DNA from: Methanoculleus sp. UBA208
Lineage (GTDB): Archaea; Halobacteriota; Methanomicrobia; Methanomicrobiales; Methanoculleaceae
Length of the DNA: 29,614 nucleotides
Direction of reading: 5' to 3'
Assembly: GCF_002498065.1 (NCBI RefSeq)
Contig: NZ_DAFZ01000108.1
Span: 1 to 29,614 of the forward strand
How positions within the stretch are numbered: the first letter of the stretch is position 1; each line of letters begins with the position of its first letter. Shown here one piece after another: positions 7,597 to 14,826 of this stretch. The notes beneath the pieces are model-generated. The model worked only from the letters and a program-made list of their open reading frames with translations, was not told the DNA's origin and did not search any database. The translations under genes and the position numbers were made by a program.

Positions 7597-8185
7597 CGCA
7601 CGTTCCCTTGAAGTTTTTTGCAATAATGTAGGTCTCGGCACTTCCTTTCCGCGACGCCTTCGTCCTGTACCCCCGGACGGAATAGAAATGCTTCCTTGCC
7701 TCGGCCATCAATTCCCCGAAGAGTTCGCCCTGGAACGACTTTATCACCAGGTTGCCGCCGGGTTTTAAGATCGTGCAGGCAAACGCCAGGGCATCCTCGC
7801 CGAGCCCTATCGCACGGGCCTGGTCGTAGCTCTTCTGGCCGGAGAGTTTCGGCGAGGCATCGGAGACCACGATGTTGACGACGCCGCCGGCCTCCTCGCG
7901 GATGCGCTCCTGGACGAGAGGGTCGGTGAAGTCCCCGGCGATGGTGGTGACGCCTTCCATGGGCGCGATGGGATTGAGATCCACGCCGATGACTTTGCCG
8001 TCGGTCAGATCGCGGAGCACCTGCAGCCAGCTGCCCGGCGCCGCCCCGAGGTCGACGACGTTATCGCCGGGTCTGATGATGCCGTTTCGCTGCTGGATCT
8101 CCAGCAGCTTGTAGGCGGCCCGTGCCCGGTATCCCGCCTTCATCGCCTTTCGATAGACGCTGTCTTTTGTCCATTGAGAGCCCAT
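7574..8185 (-). CDS. rlmE: 23S rRNA uridine 2'-O-methyltransferase RlmE (FtsJ/RrmJ)
   Basis: A 203-residue SAM-dependent methyltransferase of the RrmJ family, which methylates the ribose of a conserved uridine in the A loop of 23S rRNA. N-terminal motifs are SQWTKDSVYRKA and YRARAAYKLLEI, SAM motif I is VVDLGAAPGSWLQV, and the K-D-K-E tetrad is seen in AYKL, VVSDASPKLSG, LVIKSFQGE and SAETY. The length matches the E. coli enzyme. The start at ATG 8185 has GGAGGG upstream, and longer starts add residues outside the family. It is the first gene of an operon with moaA. A TATA-like TACTATACATA lies at about 8252-8262 on the same strand, giving a leader of roughly 45 bases. Confidence 0.93.
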   Translation of the reverse strand: MGSQWTKDSVYRKAMKAGYRARAAYKLLEIQQRNGIIRPGDNVVDLGAAPGSWLQVLRDLTDGKVIGVDLNPIAPMEGVTTIAGDFTDPLVQERIREEAGGVVNIVVSDASPKLSGQKSYDQARAIGLGEDALAFACTILKPGGNLVIKSFQGELFGELMAEARKHFYSVRGYRTKASRKGSAETYIIAKNFKGTCDGAEGPL

Positions 8186-8396
8186 TGCGAGGTTACCCTC
8201 CACTTGAACCCGACGGACGGCTGCCTGCACCGCCGGCACGATCAAGAAGATTATGTATAGTATTTGGTGCAGTCAATCATGAATGATACGGTTCCGGAGT
8301 ATGGGGCGATCGGTATCTGCCGTGACCGCTTCCCCGCTCGAGCACCATGGGCTCCGGGCCGGTTTTGATCGTAAAGCACTATAATGAATAGGGTGA

Positions 8397-8404
8397 TTAT
8401 ATAC
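8397..8404 (+). promoter_or_regulatory. TATA box of the pcn-priL operon
   Basis: TTATATAC, centred about 33 bases before the PCNA start codon, with an AAGGGGTC element just before the ATG. The transcript leader should be under about ten bases. The interval 8264-8390 between the divergent rlmE and pcn promoters holds no gene I can see. Confidence 0.6.
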
Positions 8405-8433
8405 TTTCGACGAGAGTTTAATAAGGGGTCACA

Positions 8434-9177
8434 ATGTTAAAGGCAACGATTGACGCAGAAATATTTCGGGAATCCATCGATGCGCTCGCTGCACTGGTGA
8501 CGGAATGCCGTCTCCACACGGCCGAGGACCAGATCCGGACGCGCTCTGTCGATACCGCAAACGTAGCCATGGTCTCCCTGGAACTCCAGAGCACGGCGTT
8601 CAACTCTTTCTCGGCGACGACCGGGGAACTGGGCCTGGATATCGCAAAGATGAAGAATATCATCGGGATGATGGGGAAAGGCGACGCGCTGACGCTCAAT
8701 TTGCTCGATGAAGAGCGTAAACTGGAACTGAGCTTCGGCGGCTACCGCTACTCGATCACGCTCCTCGACGTCAACACCATCCGGAAAGACCCGAACCCCC
8801 CGGGGATCGACCTCCCCGGCAAGGCGGTGGTCCCGGGAGACGCGCTGAATAACGCCATTAAAGCAGCCGCCGTCATCTCCGACAAGATCGCGCTCGGGAT
8901 CGACCCCGATGCCATGACGTTCTACATGGAGGCGGAGGGAGACACCGATCACATCAAACTCGCGCTCGGCGAGGACGAACTCGTCGCCTTAAGCCCGGTG
9001 CGGGCCCGCTCCCTCTTCTCGATCGATTACTTGAAGGACATGGGCCGGGTCATGGCACGCGCGGATGAGGTGGAGGTCTACCTCGGCATCGATCACCCGG
9101 TACGGTTTGCCTTTGAGATTGCGAACGGCAACGGCCGCGTGGAGTACCTCCTTGCTCCCCGGATCGAGGCCGATTGA
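8434..9177 (+). CDS. pcn: DNA sliding clamp PCNA
   Basis: A 247-residue archaeal PCNA, the normal length. It forms a trimeric ring that holds replicative polymerases, FEN1, ligase and others on DNA. Recognisable segments are the N-terminal MLKATIDAEIFRESIDALA, SVDTANVAMVSLEL (family motif around the first beta hairpins), LGLDIAKMKNII, the inter-domain connector with DPNPPGIDLPGKAVV (about 118-132), and the C-terminal YLAP-like EYLLAPRIEAD, where the family binds partner PIP boxes. The stop TGA shares its A with the ATG of priL (TGATG), so the two replication genes are translationally coupled. Confidence 0.96.
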   Translation: MLKATIDAEIFRESIDALAALVTECRLHTAEDQIRTRSVDTANVAMVSLELQSTAFNSFSATTGELGLDIAKMKNIIGMMGKGDALTLNLLDEERKLELSFGGYRYSITLLDVNTIRKDPNPPGIDLPGKAVVPGDALNNAIKAAAVISDKIALGIDPDAMTFYMEAEGDTDHIKLALGEDELVALSPVRARSLFSIDYLKDMGRVMARADEVEVYLGIDHPVRFAFEIANGNGRVEYLLAPRIEAD

Positions 9178-10181
9178 TGGGTATCGTACTCGACCGTAAA
9201 GAACTCATCAAATATCCCTTTTTGAAAGAATCGCAGGAGCTGGCCCGCCGGCACGTCGAATCGCTCGAAGAATTTCTCACGAGCAGCCCGGGCGCCGTGG
9301 CGCTTGAGCGGGCAAAGGAGCGGGTCGTCGCCGCGCTTACGTTCAAAAAAGAGTTTGGGGACGAGAATGCGCAGCCCCTCAAACCCGAGCTCGAGATCGC
9401 GAGTTATGCGCTTGCCCGGATGCTGGTCTCCTGCATCAATGACCGGTCCCTCATCGACCGCCTTGCGCGCTACGAGGCGGAACGCGCATCCTTCTTCCTC
9501 GCGGCCGACGACCCGGAGATACGGCGGTTCGTTGCCTCAAGACTGCAGATCGATCCCGATGCCGTCACCATGCCCGTCACCGATTACGTCGAACTGGTAC
9601 CCCACCTGCGCGATAGGCGCTGGCGGCTCGTCAACAGGAACGTGCAGCGGGGAAGCGTGAGCCTTGAAGCGGGCGAGATCGACGAACTCATCCGCGAACG
9701 GATCCGGGCCATCCTGGTCGATCAACTCCCGCTCCGGATCCCGCCCGGGATCTGCGAACGCCTTCTTCCGGTTACAAAAGAGATCTCCGCGCTGCTGCAG
9801 CAGCAGGTTCTCGAGCAGTTCGGCGAGGTCAAGGAGGAGGCGTTCCCGCCCTGCATCAGCGCGCTCATCCAGGCGATCACCGCGGGAACGAACCTGACGC
9901 ATATGGGCCGGTTCGCCATCACGTCGTTCCTCCATACCATCGGTATGAACGTCGCACAGATAGCGGACATATTCGCGCGGGCCCCCGACTTCGACCCGGA
10001 CATGACGATGTACCAGGTGGAGCACATCTCCGGCCGGGGCGGCACCGAGTATACCCCGCCGTCCTGCGCCACCATGCGCACCTTCGGGCTCTGCACCGGC
10101 CGCGATAAGGACTGCGAGCGGGTCAGCCACCCCCTGAGTTACTACCGGCTCAGGAAAAATATAAAGAAAAAGCGGAGTTAA
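9177..10181 (+). CDS. priL: DNA primase large subunit PriL
   Basis: A 334-residue large (regulatory) subunit of the archaeal-eukaryotic primase, which partners the catalytic PriS and carries a 4Fe-4S cluster. The four expected ligands are C226 (FPPCISA), C297 (YTPPSCATM), C306 (FGLC) and C313 (KDCERV), set in the conserved C-terminal helical domain with HMGRFAITSFLH and the tail SHPLSYYRLR. The N-terminal YPFLKES motif is typical. The start ATG overlaps the pcn stop by one base; a TTG three bases earlier is possible but less likely. The last four bases (TTAA) are shared with the convergent gene at 10178-10360. PriS is not in the window. Confidence 0.95.
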   Translation: MGIVLDRKELIKYPFLKESQELARRHVESLEEFLTSSPGAVALERAKERVVAALTFKKEFGDENAQPLKPELEIASYALARMLVSCINDRSLIDRLARYEAERASFFLAADDPEIRRFVASRLQIDPDAVTMPVTDYVELVPHLRDRRWRLVNRNVQRGSVSLEAGEIDELIRERIRAILVDQLPLRIPPGICERLLPVTKEISALLQQQVLEQFGEVKEEAFPPCISALIQAITAGTNLTHMGRFAITSFLHTIGMNVAQIADIFARAPDFDPDMTMYQVEHISGRGGTEYTPPSCATMRTFGLCTGRDKDCERVSHPLSYYRLRKNIKKKRS

Positions 10182-10360
10182 GCAGCCATTTTGTCGATCG
10201 TATAGCCCGCGGTACTGAGCACGGCGATAAAGACGACCAGCGCGATGACGTATGCAAGCCCCTCCATCCCCGCCATCAGTGCGGGCAGCGTCACCAGCAG
10301 CGCGATGAACAGTGCGAGGCACCCGACTGCGATCAGCACCTCAAGAACCCGTAGATTCAT
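10178..10360 (-). CDS. Small two-helix membrane protein
   Basis: A 60-residue hypothetical protein consisting almost wholly of two hydrophobic segments, VLEVLIAVGCLALFIALLV (about 5-23) and LAYVIALVVFIAVLS (about 37-51), with a short MAGMEG turn and the tail TAGYTIDKMAA. It is probably an inner membrane protein; no family is recognised. The ATG at 10360 has no Shine-Dalgarno, but a box A (10385-10390) lies 27 bases upstream, so the mRNA should be leaderless. Its stop overlaps the priL stop tail to tail by four bases. Confidence 0.7.
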   Translation of the reverse strand: MNLRVLEVLIAVGCLALFIALLVTLPALMAGMEGLAYVIALVVFIAVLSTAGYTIDKMAA

Positions 10361-10384
10361 GTACAGGAGTGGGACCGGTGCAGG

Positions 10385-10390
10385 TATATC
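10385..10390 (-). promoter_or_regulatory. TATA box of the small membrane protein
   Basis: GATATA on the minus strand, centred 27 bases before the ATG at 10360. The divergent HD-domain gene has its own box at 10420-10424. Confidence 0.55.
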
Positions 10391-10419
10391 TCTATCCCCG
10401 GGACGGGGGACCCACATGC

Positions 10420-10424
10420 TTATC
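10420..10424 (+). promoter_or_regulatory. Possible TATA box of the HD-domain gene
   Basis: GCTTATCA centred about 28 bases before the ATG at 10450. No clear Shine-Dalgarno is present, consistent with a leaderless mRNA. Weaker than the other boxes listed. Confidence 0.35.
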
Positions 10425-10449
10425 AGGGGCGGTTCACAACCCCTCCCGC

Positions 10450-11088
10450 ATGGAGAGAGACGAGGCACTGGCCCTGCTCCGGCGCTACGTGGCGTCGCCG
10501 TCCCATATCGTGCGAGCCGCACCTGCGGTGCTACTGCTACGGCCCTTCGCACCTAACGGTGCTCACGTTCCCGCCCTTCGGCCGGTCGCGTTCGGCCCGA
10601 CGCACAGTCACGCCACGGCGGCCATCATGAAAAAGGTTGCAGAACACCTCGGCGAGGATGCAGCGACGTGGGAGGTCATCGGCCTTCTGCACGACATCGA
10701 CTACGACCTTGTCGGAGGAGATATGGAGCGGCACGGCATCGAGGGCTACCGGATCCTTCTCGATAATGGGGTCTCAGAGGAGATCGCGGATATCGTCCGG
10801 CGCCACAACCACCTGCTCACGTCCGGCTACGAGCGCCCGGTCGAGGTTGCGCTCCAGGCGGCCGACAGCGCCTCGGGCCTGATCATCGCCTGCGCCCTGG
10901 TGAAAGGCGGAGCGATCGACGAGGTCACGCCGCGGACGGTGAAGAAGAAGTTCAAGGAGAAGTCGTTTGCCGCCGGCTGCGAGCGCGAGAGGATCCGGAT
11001 GATAGAATCCCTCATGGATCTCGAGACGTTCTACCGTCTCGCGATCGAGGGGCTCGCGGAAGTCCGCGGCGACGTCGGCCTGACCTGA
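10450..11088 (+). CDS. HD-domain (HDIG-type) phosphohydrolase carrying an apparent in-frame repeat insertion
   Basis: A 212-residue predicted metal-dependent phosphohydrolase. The HD core is visible: HSHATAAIMKKVAEHLGED, the metal-binding doublet in LLHDIDYDL (about residues 80-88), HGIEGYRIL, RRHNH (about 117-121) and LQAADSASGLI (about 137-147). Substrates in this family are often nucleotides or cyclic dinucleotides; here it is unknown. The N-terminus MERDEALALLRRYV is what I expect for this archaeal group, and it normally runs almost directly into the H-S-x-A-T-A helix. Here about 30 extra residues (22-51), rich in Ala, Pro, Arg and Leu, sit between them, and the DNA for them is hairpin-mosaic repeat. 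I start at ATG 10450; an upstream extension would be non-homologous. Confidence 0.8.
   Translation: MERDEALALLRRYVASPSHIVRAAPAVLLLRPFAPNGAHVPALRPVAFGPTHSHATAAIMKKVAEHLGEDAATWEVIGLLHDIDYDLVGGDMERHGIEGYRILLDNGVSEEIADIVRRHNHLLTSGYERPVEVALQAADSASGLIIACALVKGGAIDEVTPRTVKKKFKEKSFAAGCERERIRMIESLMDLETFYRLAIEGLAEVRGDVGLT
10513..10602 (+). repeat. Hairpin-mosaic repeat inside the HD-domain gene
   Basis: About 90 bases encoding residues 22-51. It contains GCACC-tgc-GGTGC (10519-10531), a linker resembling CTCCG (TACTGCTACGG), GCACC-taac-GGTGC (10549-10562), a linker TCACGTTCCCG, and GGCCG/CGGCC (10580-10597). The GCACC/GGTGC stem plus linker is the same module seen at 6608, 24849 and 25136. The reading frame passes through with no stop and the length is a multiple of three. 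Exact borders are estimated from where family-like protein sequence resumes. Confidence 0.7.
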
Positions 11089-11097
11089 GCGCAATCC

Positions 11098-11103
11098 ATA
11101 TAT
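11098..11103 (+). promoter_or_regulatory. TATA box of the ThiN-domain gene
   Basis: CATATATGG centred 27 bases before the ATG at 11128, only eight bases after the HD gene stop. No Shine-Dalgarno, so a leaderless start is likely. Confidence 0.6.
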
Positions 11104-11127
11104 GGCACCCGGAATGAGGAATACTGC

Positions 11128-11676
11128 ATGACACAAGAGCGCGGGAAGGTTATCGGCCGCCTGGAGGAGGCCGTAGAACTCCTCGTCGAGCGGATGGACG
11201 CCCGGCTCGTCCCGGAGGTCGGGATGAACATCGTCTACGCCCTGCCCGACGCGCGGAGCAAGGACGACGTGGCCGGAGTCCTCGGCCGGATCGTCAGGCT
11301 CGGCGAGGCGGTCCACCCCGTCGGGGAGATCGCGTTCGGGGCGAGCGATCACGTTGCCCGGATCGTCATCACGGCCATGCGTTTCGACCCGCAGATCCGG
11401 AGCGCGGCAAACATCCGTTTTTCGGAAGCAATCCTTCCGGATCTCGAGAACCTCCTCTTCGAGGTCTGCTCGTTCGACCGGGAGAAAGAACCGGTGGGCG
11501 TGCAGACGATGGACTGGGGGGTCGCCTCCTGCTGCAAGGGGGGCGTGCCCGACATCATCTACGACCGTGGGGCCGTGGGAAAAGAGCCGATGATCCGGGT
11601 TCTTGGAGAGGATCCGGTCATGGTTGCACAAAATATTCTTAAACTGTCGAATCGCATTACGTATGCACAATTATAA
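11128..11676 (+). CDS. Stand-alone ThiN-domain protein (thiamine-phosphate synthase family)
   Basis: A 182-residue protein that matches the ThiN domain otherwise found at the C-terminus of archaeal ThiDN. Family signatures are VPEVGMNIVYALPDA (about 28-42), GRIVRLG, FGASDHVARIVITAMRFDP (about 70-88), IRSAANIRFSE and the C-terminal GKEPMIRVLGEDP. ThiN joins hydroxymethylpyrimidine diphosphate and thiazole phosphate to thiamine phosphate. As a C-terminal ligand-binding domain it also serves thiamine-sensing repressors, but no DNA-binding domain is attached here. Enzymatic and sensing roles both remain possible. The S17e gene follows after 12 bases. Confidence 0.8.
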   Translation: MTQERGKVIGRLEEAVELLVERMDARLVPEVGMNIVYALPDARSKDDVAGVLGRIVRLGEAVHPVGEIAFGASDHVARIVITAMRFDPQIRSAANIRFSEAILPDLENLLFEVCSFDREKEPVGVQTMDWGVASCCKGGVPDIIYDRGAVGKEPMIRVLGEDPVMVAQNILKLSNRITYAQL

Positions 11677-11688
11677 GGGAAGGTCCAC

Positions 11689-11877
11689 ATGGGAATAAAA
11701 CCATCATATATCAAGAACCTCGGCGAAGAACTTCTCGTCAAGCACCGTGACAGGTTCAGCGGAGACTTCGAGGAGAATAAACACGCCGTCGCCGAAGTTG
11801 CCGTGATCGACAGCAAGGGTGTCCGGAACAGGGTTGCCGGGTACATCTCAAGAAAGATAAATACAAGGAAGCGGTAA
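11689..11877 (+). CDS. rps17e: Small-subunit ribosomal protein S17e
   Basis: A 62-residue archaeal/eukaryotic-type ribosomal protein, with MGIKPSYIKNLGEELL, the central FSGDFEENKHAVAEVAVI and the end SKGVRNRVAGYISRK, which is the family signature over its whole length. GGAAGGT lies before the ATG. It follows the ThiN gene by 12 bases and precedes dapA by 10, a compact arrangement suggesting read-through transcription. Confidence 0.95.
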   Translation: MGIKPSYIKNLGEELLVKHRDRFSGDFEENKHAVAEVAVIDSKGVRNRVAGYISRKINTRKR

Positions 11878-11887
11878 ACCTCACTAT

Positions 11888-12763
11888 ATGTTTGAGGGAA
11901 TCCTTCCGGCAATCATCACCCCTTTTCACCGGGACTCCGTGGCGAGTCCGGATATTGAAGGATTACGGTCCAACATCGAATCGCTGCTTCAACGGGGAAT
12001 CCACGGCATCGTGCCCTGCGGGTCGACCGGGGAGTCCGCGACGCTCACGTTCGAGGAGCACGAGCAGGTGATCGGCGAGACCGTCGATGTCGTCAACGGG
12101 CAGGTGCCGGTGCTCGCAGGGACGGGGTCGAACAACACAGAGGAGGCCGTTCGCCTGACCCGGTCGGCACAGGATGCGGGTGCGGACGGCGCGCTCATCA
12201 TCAGCCCGTACTACAACAAGCCGAACCGCGCCGGGCTCATCAAGCATTTCACGAAGCTTGCCGACCTCGACCTCCCGATCATCCTCTACAACGTCCCCGG
12301 CCGGACGGGGCAGAACCTCCAGCCCGACCTGGTGATCGAACTGGCCAGGCACCCCAACATCGTCGGGATCAAGGAGGCAAGCGGCGACATCACCCAGGTC
12401 TCCCGTATCATCGAGGGGACGCGGGACGAGGACTTCGTCGTGCTCTCCGGGGATGACGCAATGACCCTTCCCGTCCTCGCCATAGGGGGCGCGGGCGTGA
12501 TATCGGTGGCGGCAAACGTCGACCCCGGGCGGATGGTGCGGATGTACGAGGCCTTCCGTGCGGGCGACCTTGCCCGGGCACGGGACCTGCACTACGAACT
12601 CGGCCCGCTCATGCGGGCGATGTTTATCGACACGAACCCCATCCCCGTGAAGAAGGCGGTGGAGCTCCTCGGGATGGCCGCGGGACCGGTCCGGCTGCCG
12701 CTCGACGAGCTCGACGAGGCAAAGACGGAACAGTTGAGGGAGGTGCTGGTAAACCATGGTTAA
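11888..12763 (+). CDS. dapA: 4-hydroxy-tetrahydrodipicolinate synthase DapA
   Basis: A 291-residue class I aldolase-type enzyme that condenses pyruvate with aspartate semialdehyde, the first lysine/diaminopimelate-specific step. Visible motifs are ITPF (10-13), CGSTGES (44-50), SPYYNKPNRAGL (106-117), ILYNVPGRT (132-140, with Y134 and R139) and the Schiff-base lysine K162 in GIKEASGD. Length is normal. An AT-rich box (GATAAATAC near 11853) may give an extra promoter inside the end of S17e. The gene overlaps dapB by eight bases. Its substrate comes from Asd, encoded at 13797. Confidence 0.95.
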   Translation: MFEGILPAIITPFHRDSVASPDIEGLRSNIESLLQRGIHGIVPCGSTGESATLTFEEHEQVIGETVDVVNGQVPVLAGTGSNNTEEAVRLTRSAQDAGADGALIISPYYNKPNRAGLIKHFTKLADLDLPIILYNVPGRTGQNLQPDLVIELARHPNIVGIKEASGDITQVSRIIEGTRDEDFVVLSGDDAMTLPVLAIGGAGVISVAANVDPGRMVRMYEAFRAGDLARARDLHYELGPLMRAMFIDTNPIPVKKAVELLGMAAGPVRLPLDELDEAKTEQLREVLVNHG

Positions 12764-13514
12764 GATAGCCGTATCCGGGGCCCTGGGACGCATGGGCACC
12801 ACCATCGGCCGGATCGTCAGCGAAGCCCCCGATCTCGAACTGGTCGGAGGCGTCGACGTGAAGGAGGGGACGCTCTTCGGGACGGAGGTCGTCTCTGCAG
12901 CAGGGATCGACGCGTTCCTCAAGACGAAGAGGCCCGACGTCCTGATCGACTTCACCGTTGCGGCCGCTGCGGTCGAGAACATCCGGGCGGCAGCCGCAAA
13001 CGGCGTGGCGCTCGTCGTCGGGACGACCGGGTTCTCCCCCGAGCAGCGGGAAACGATCGCGGGCGCCGTCGAGGGGAACGTCCCCGCGGTGATATCGAGC
13101 AACTTCTCGGTCGGCGTCAACATCTTCTGGAAACTCGTGCGGGAAGCGGCACGCGAGCTAAGCGACTACGACGTCGAGGTCACCGAAGCCCACCACCGGT
13201 ACAAGAAGGATGCCCCGAGCGGCACGGCAAAGACCATCCTCGAGATCCTGGACCAGGAACTCGGGGACCGCGAGAAGGTCTACGGCCGCGTCGGCGAGGC
13301 GGAGCGGAAAGGCGAGATCGGCGTCCACGTCGTTCGCGGCGGAGATATCGTCGGCGATCACTCCGTCCTCTTTGCCGGGAACTTCGAGTGCATCGAGGTC
13401 TCCCACCGGGCCTACGACCGGGCGGTCTTCGCGCAGGGCGCCGTCCGGGCCGCACGCTGGGTCAAGGGCAGGGAACCGCGCATCTACTCCATGCAGGAAG
13501 TCCTCGGACTGTGA
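12756..13514 (+). CDS. dapB: 4-hydroxy-tetrahydrodipicolinate reductase DapB
   Basis: A 252-residue NAD(P)H-dependent reductase acting directly after DapA. The nucleotide-binding VSGALGRMG (6-14), VVGTTGF (87-93), SSNFSVGVNIFWKL (114-127) and the catalytic EAHHRYKKDAPSGTA (144-158; H146/H147 and the lysines) are all present. A strong Shine-Dalgarno GGGAGGTG sits within the end of dapA, and the eight-base overlap implies coupled translation. Confidence 0.95.
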   Translation: MVKIAVSGALGRMGTTIGRIVSEAPDLELVGGVDVKEGTLFGTEVVSAAGIDAFLKTKRPDVLIDFTVAAAAVENIRAAAANGVALVVGTTGFSPEQRETIAGAVEGNVPAVISSNFSVGVNIFWKLVREAARELSDYDVEVTEAHHRYKKDAPSGTAKTILEILDQELGDREKVYGRVGEAERKGEIGVHVVRGGDIVGDHSVLFAGNFECIEVSHRAYDRAVFAQGAVRAARWVKGREPRIYSMQEVLGL

Positions 13515-13575
13515 ATGGCGAAGCGAAATTTATTTTTGATGCACTCGTAAATTATGTACGTTCGGAGGAACAAAA

Positions 13576-13749
13576 TTGCCAGCAGTTGTTGATATTGAGA
13601 AGTGTACCGCCTGTGAGACCTGTGTGGACGTCTGCCCGGCTGCCGCCATAAGCATGGAAGACGGGAAGGCAAAAATTGACGTCGATCTCTGCGTTGATTG
13701 CGAGACCTGCGTCGATGAATGCCCGTCCGAAGCAATCACAATGGAATAA
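13576..13749 (+). CDS. Small 2[4Fe-4S] ferredoxin, UUG start
   Basis: A 57-residue clostridial-type ferredoxin. Two CxxCxxCxxxCP motifs are intact: C10, C13, C16, C20 with P21, and C39, C42, C45, C49 with P50. The halves show the internal duplication typical of the family (CTACETCVDVCP and CVDCETCVDECP). It should shuttle single electrons in the cytoplasm; the partner is unknown. The start is TTG at 13576, preceded by GGAGG (13564-13568) at good spacing; no ATG or GTG fits. TATA-like AAATTTATT (about 13526-13534) gives it its own promoter between dapB and asd. Confidence 0.92.
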   Translation: MPAVVDIEKCTACETCVDVCPAAAISMEDGKAKIDVDLCVDCETCVDECPSEAITME

Positions 13750-13761
13750 AGAAACCAACTC

Positions 13762-13769
13762 TTTTAATA
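13762..13769 (+). promoter_or_regulatory. TATA box of asd
   Basis: TTTTAATA centred about 31 bases before the asd ATG, in the 47-base gap after the ferredoxin. No Shine-Dalgarno is seen, so asd has a short or absent leader. Confidence 0.5.
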
Positions 13770-13796
13770 CCACCTACACTACAGATATTTTTGTCT

Positions 13797-14813
13797 ATGA
13801 TAAATGTAGGAGTGCTTGGTGCCACAGGAGCGGTGGGGCAGCGCTTCGTTCAGCTTTTAGCGGATCATCCCTGGTTTCATATCGAGGCTCTCACCGCTTC
13901 TGAACGGAGTGCAGGAAAACCGTATGGCAAGGTGGTCAACTGGCGCCTCGATGCGCCGTACCCGGACAACGTCAGCGATATCGTCGTCACTCCCACAACC
14001 GTCGAGAGCCTGAAGGACTGCGATCTGGTCTTCTCGGCGCTGCCCGCCGAAGTGGCGACGTCCCTTGAGACGGAGATCGCCGGCGCGGGCATCGCCGTCT
14101 GCAGCAACGCCCGGTCGCACCGCATGGACCCCGACGTCCCGCTGGTGATCCCTGAGGTCAACCCGGATCACCTGGGCCTGATCGACGTCCAGCGGGACCG
14201 CGGAAGCGGGGGGTTCATCGTGACCAACCCGAACTGCTCGACGATCGTCCTTGCGCTGGCCCTTGCACCCCTCCGGTCGTTTGAGTTCCATGACGTGCGT
14301 GCGGCGACCATGCAGGCTATCTCGGGGGGCGGGTTTGCCGGCGTCTCCGCCATGGACATCTACGACAACGTCATCCCCTACATCGGCTCCGAAGAGGAGA
14401 AGATGGAGTCCGAGACCTTAAAGATCATGGGGACGTTCAACGGCTCCGAGGTGATCCCGGCTCCGTTCAGCGTGAGTACAAGCTGTCATCGGGTTCCCGT
14501 CATCGACGGGCACACCATTGCGGTCTGGATCGACGTGAAAGAATCGGTTGCCGAAGTGAAAAAGGTTTACGCAAACTTTAAGTCACCTTTCAGCAATCTA
14601 CCTTTACAGCCAGCAAAGGCAGTTGAGCTCTTCGAACAGTCCGACCGTCCGCAGCCAAGGCTCGACCGTAACCGGGGACGGGGCATGACGGTGTCTGTCG
14701 GGAGAATCCGTGAAGGATTACGGTTCGTCGCGCTCGGCCACAACACCATCCGTGGCGCTGCAGGCGCATCCGTCCTCAACGCAGAACTGATATACTCGAG
14801 GAAGTACCTTTAG
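13797..14813 (+). CDS. asd: Aspartate-semialdehyde dehydrogenase (archaeal/fungal type)
   Basis: A 338-residue enzyme that reduces aspartyl phosphate to aspartate semialdehyde, feeding lysine, threonine and methionine synthesis. Seen are the NADP-binding VGVLGATGAVGQRFV at the N-terminus, FSALPAEVA, the catalytic cysteine C147 in NPNCSTI, AISGGGFAGVSAMD and SCHRVPVIDGHT with the acid-base histidine. The N-terminus and spacing match the archaeal/fungal class. I use ATG 13797, where the Rossmann strand begins. It neighbours dapA and dapB in the same direction, so the window encodes most of the route from aspartyl phosphate to tetrahydrodipicolinate. Confidence 0.95.
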   Translation: MINVGVLGATGAVGQRFVQLLADHPWFHIEALTASERSAGKPYGKVVNWRLDAPYPDNVSDIVVTPTTVESLKDCDLVFSALPAEVATSLETEIAGAGIAVCSNARSHRMDPDVPLVIPEVNPDHLGLIDVQRDRGSGGFIVTNPNCSTIVLALALAPLRSFEFHDVRAATMQAISGGGFAGVSAMDIYDNVIPYIGSEEEKMESETLKIMGTFNGSEVIPAPFSVSTSCHRVPVIDGHTIAVWIDVKESVAEVKKVYANFKSPFSNLPLQPAKAVELFEQSDRPQPRLDRNRGRGMTVSVGRIREGLRFVALGHNTIRGAAGASVLNAELIYSRKYL

Positions 14814-14826
14814 ACGAGGTGGGCTA

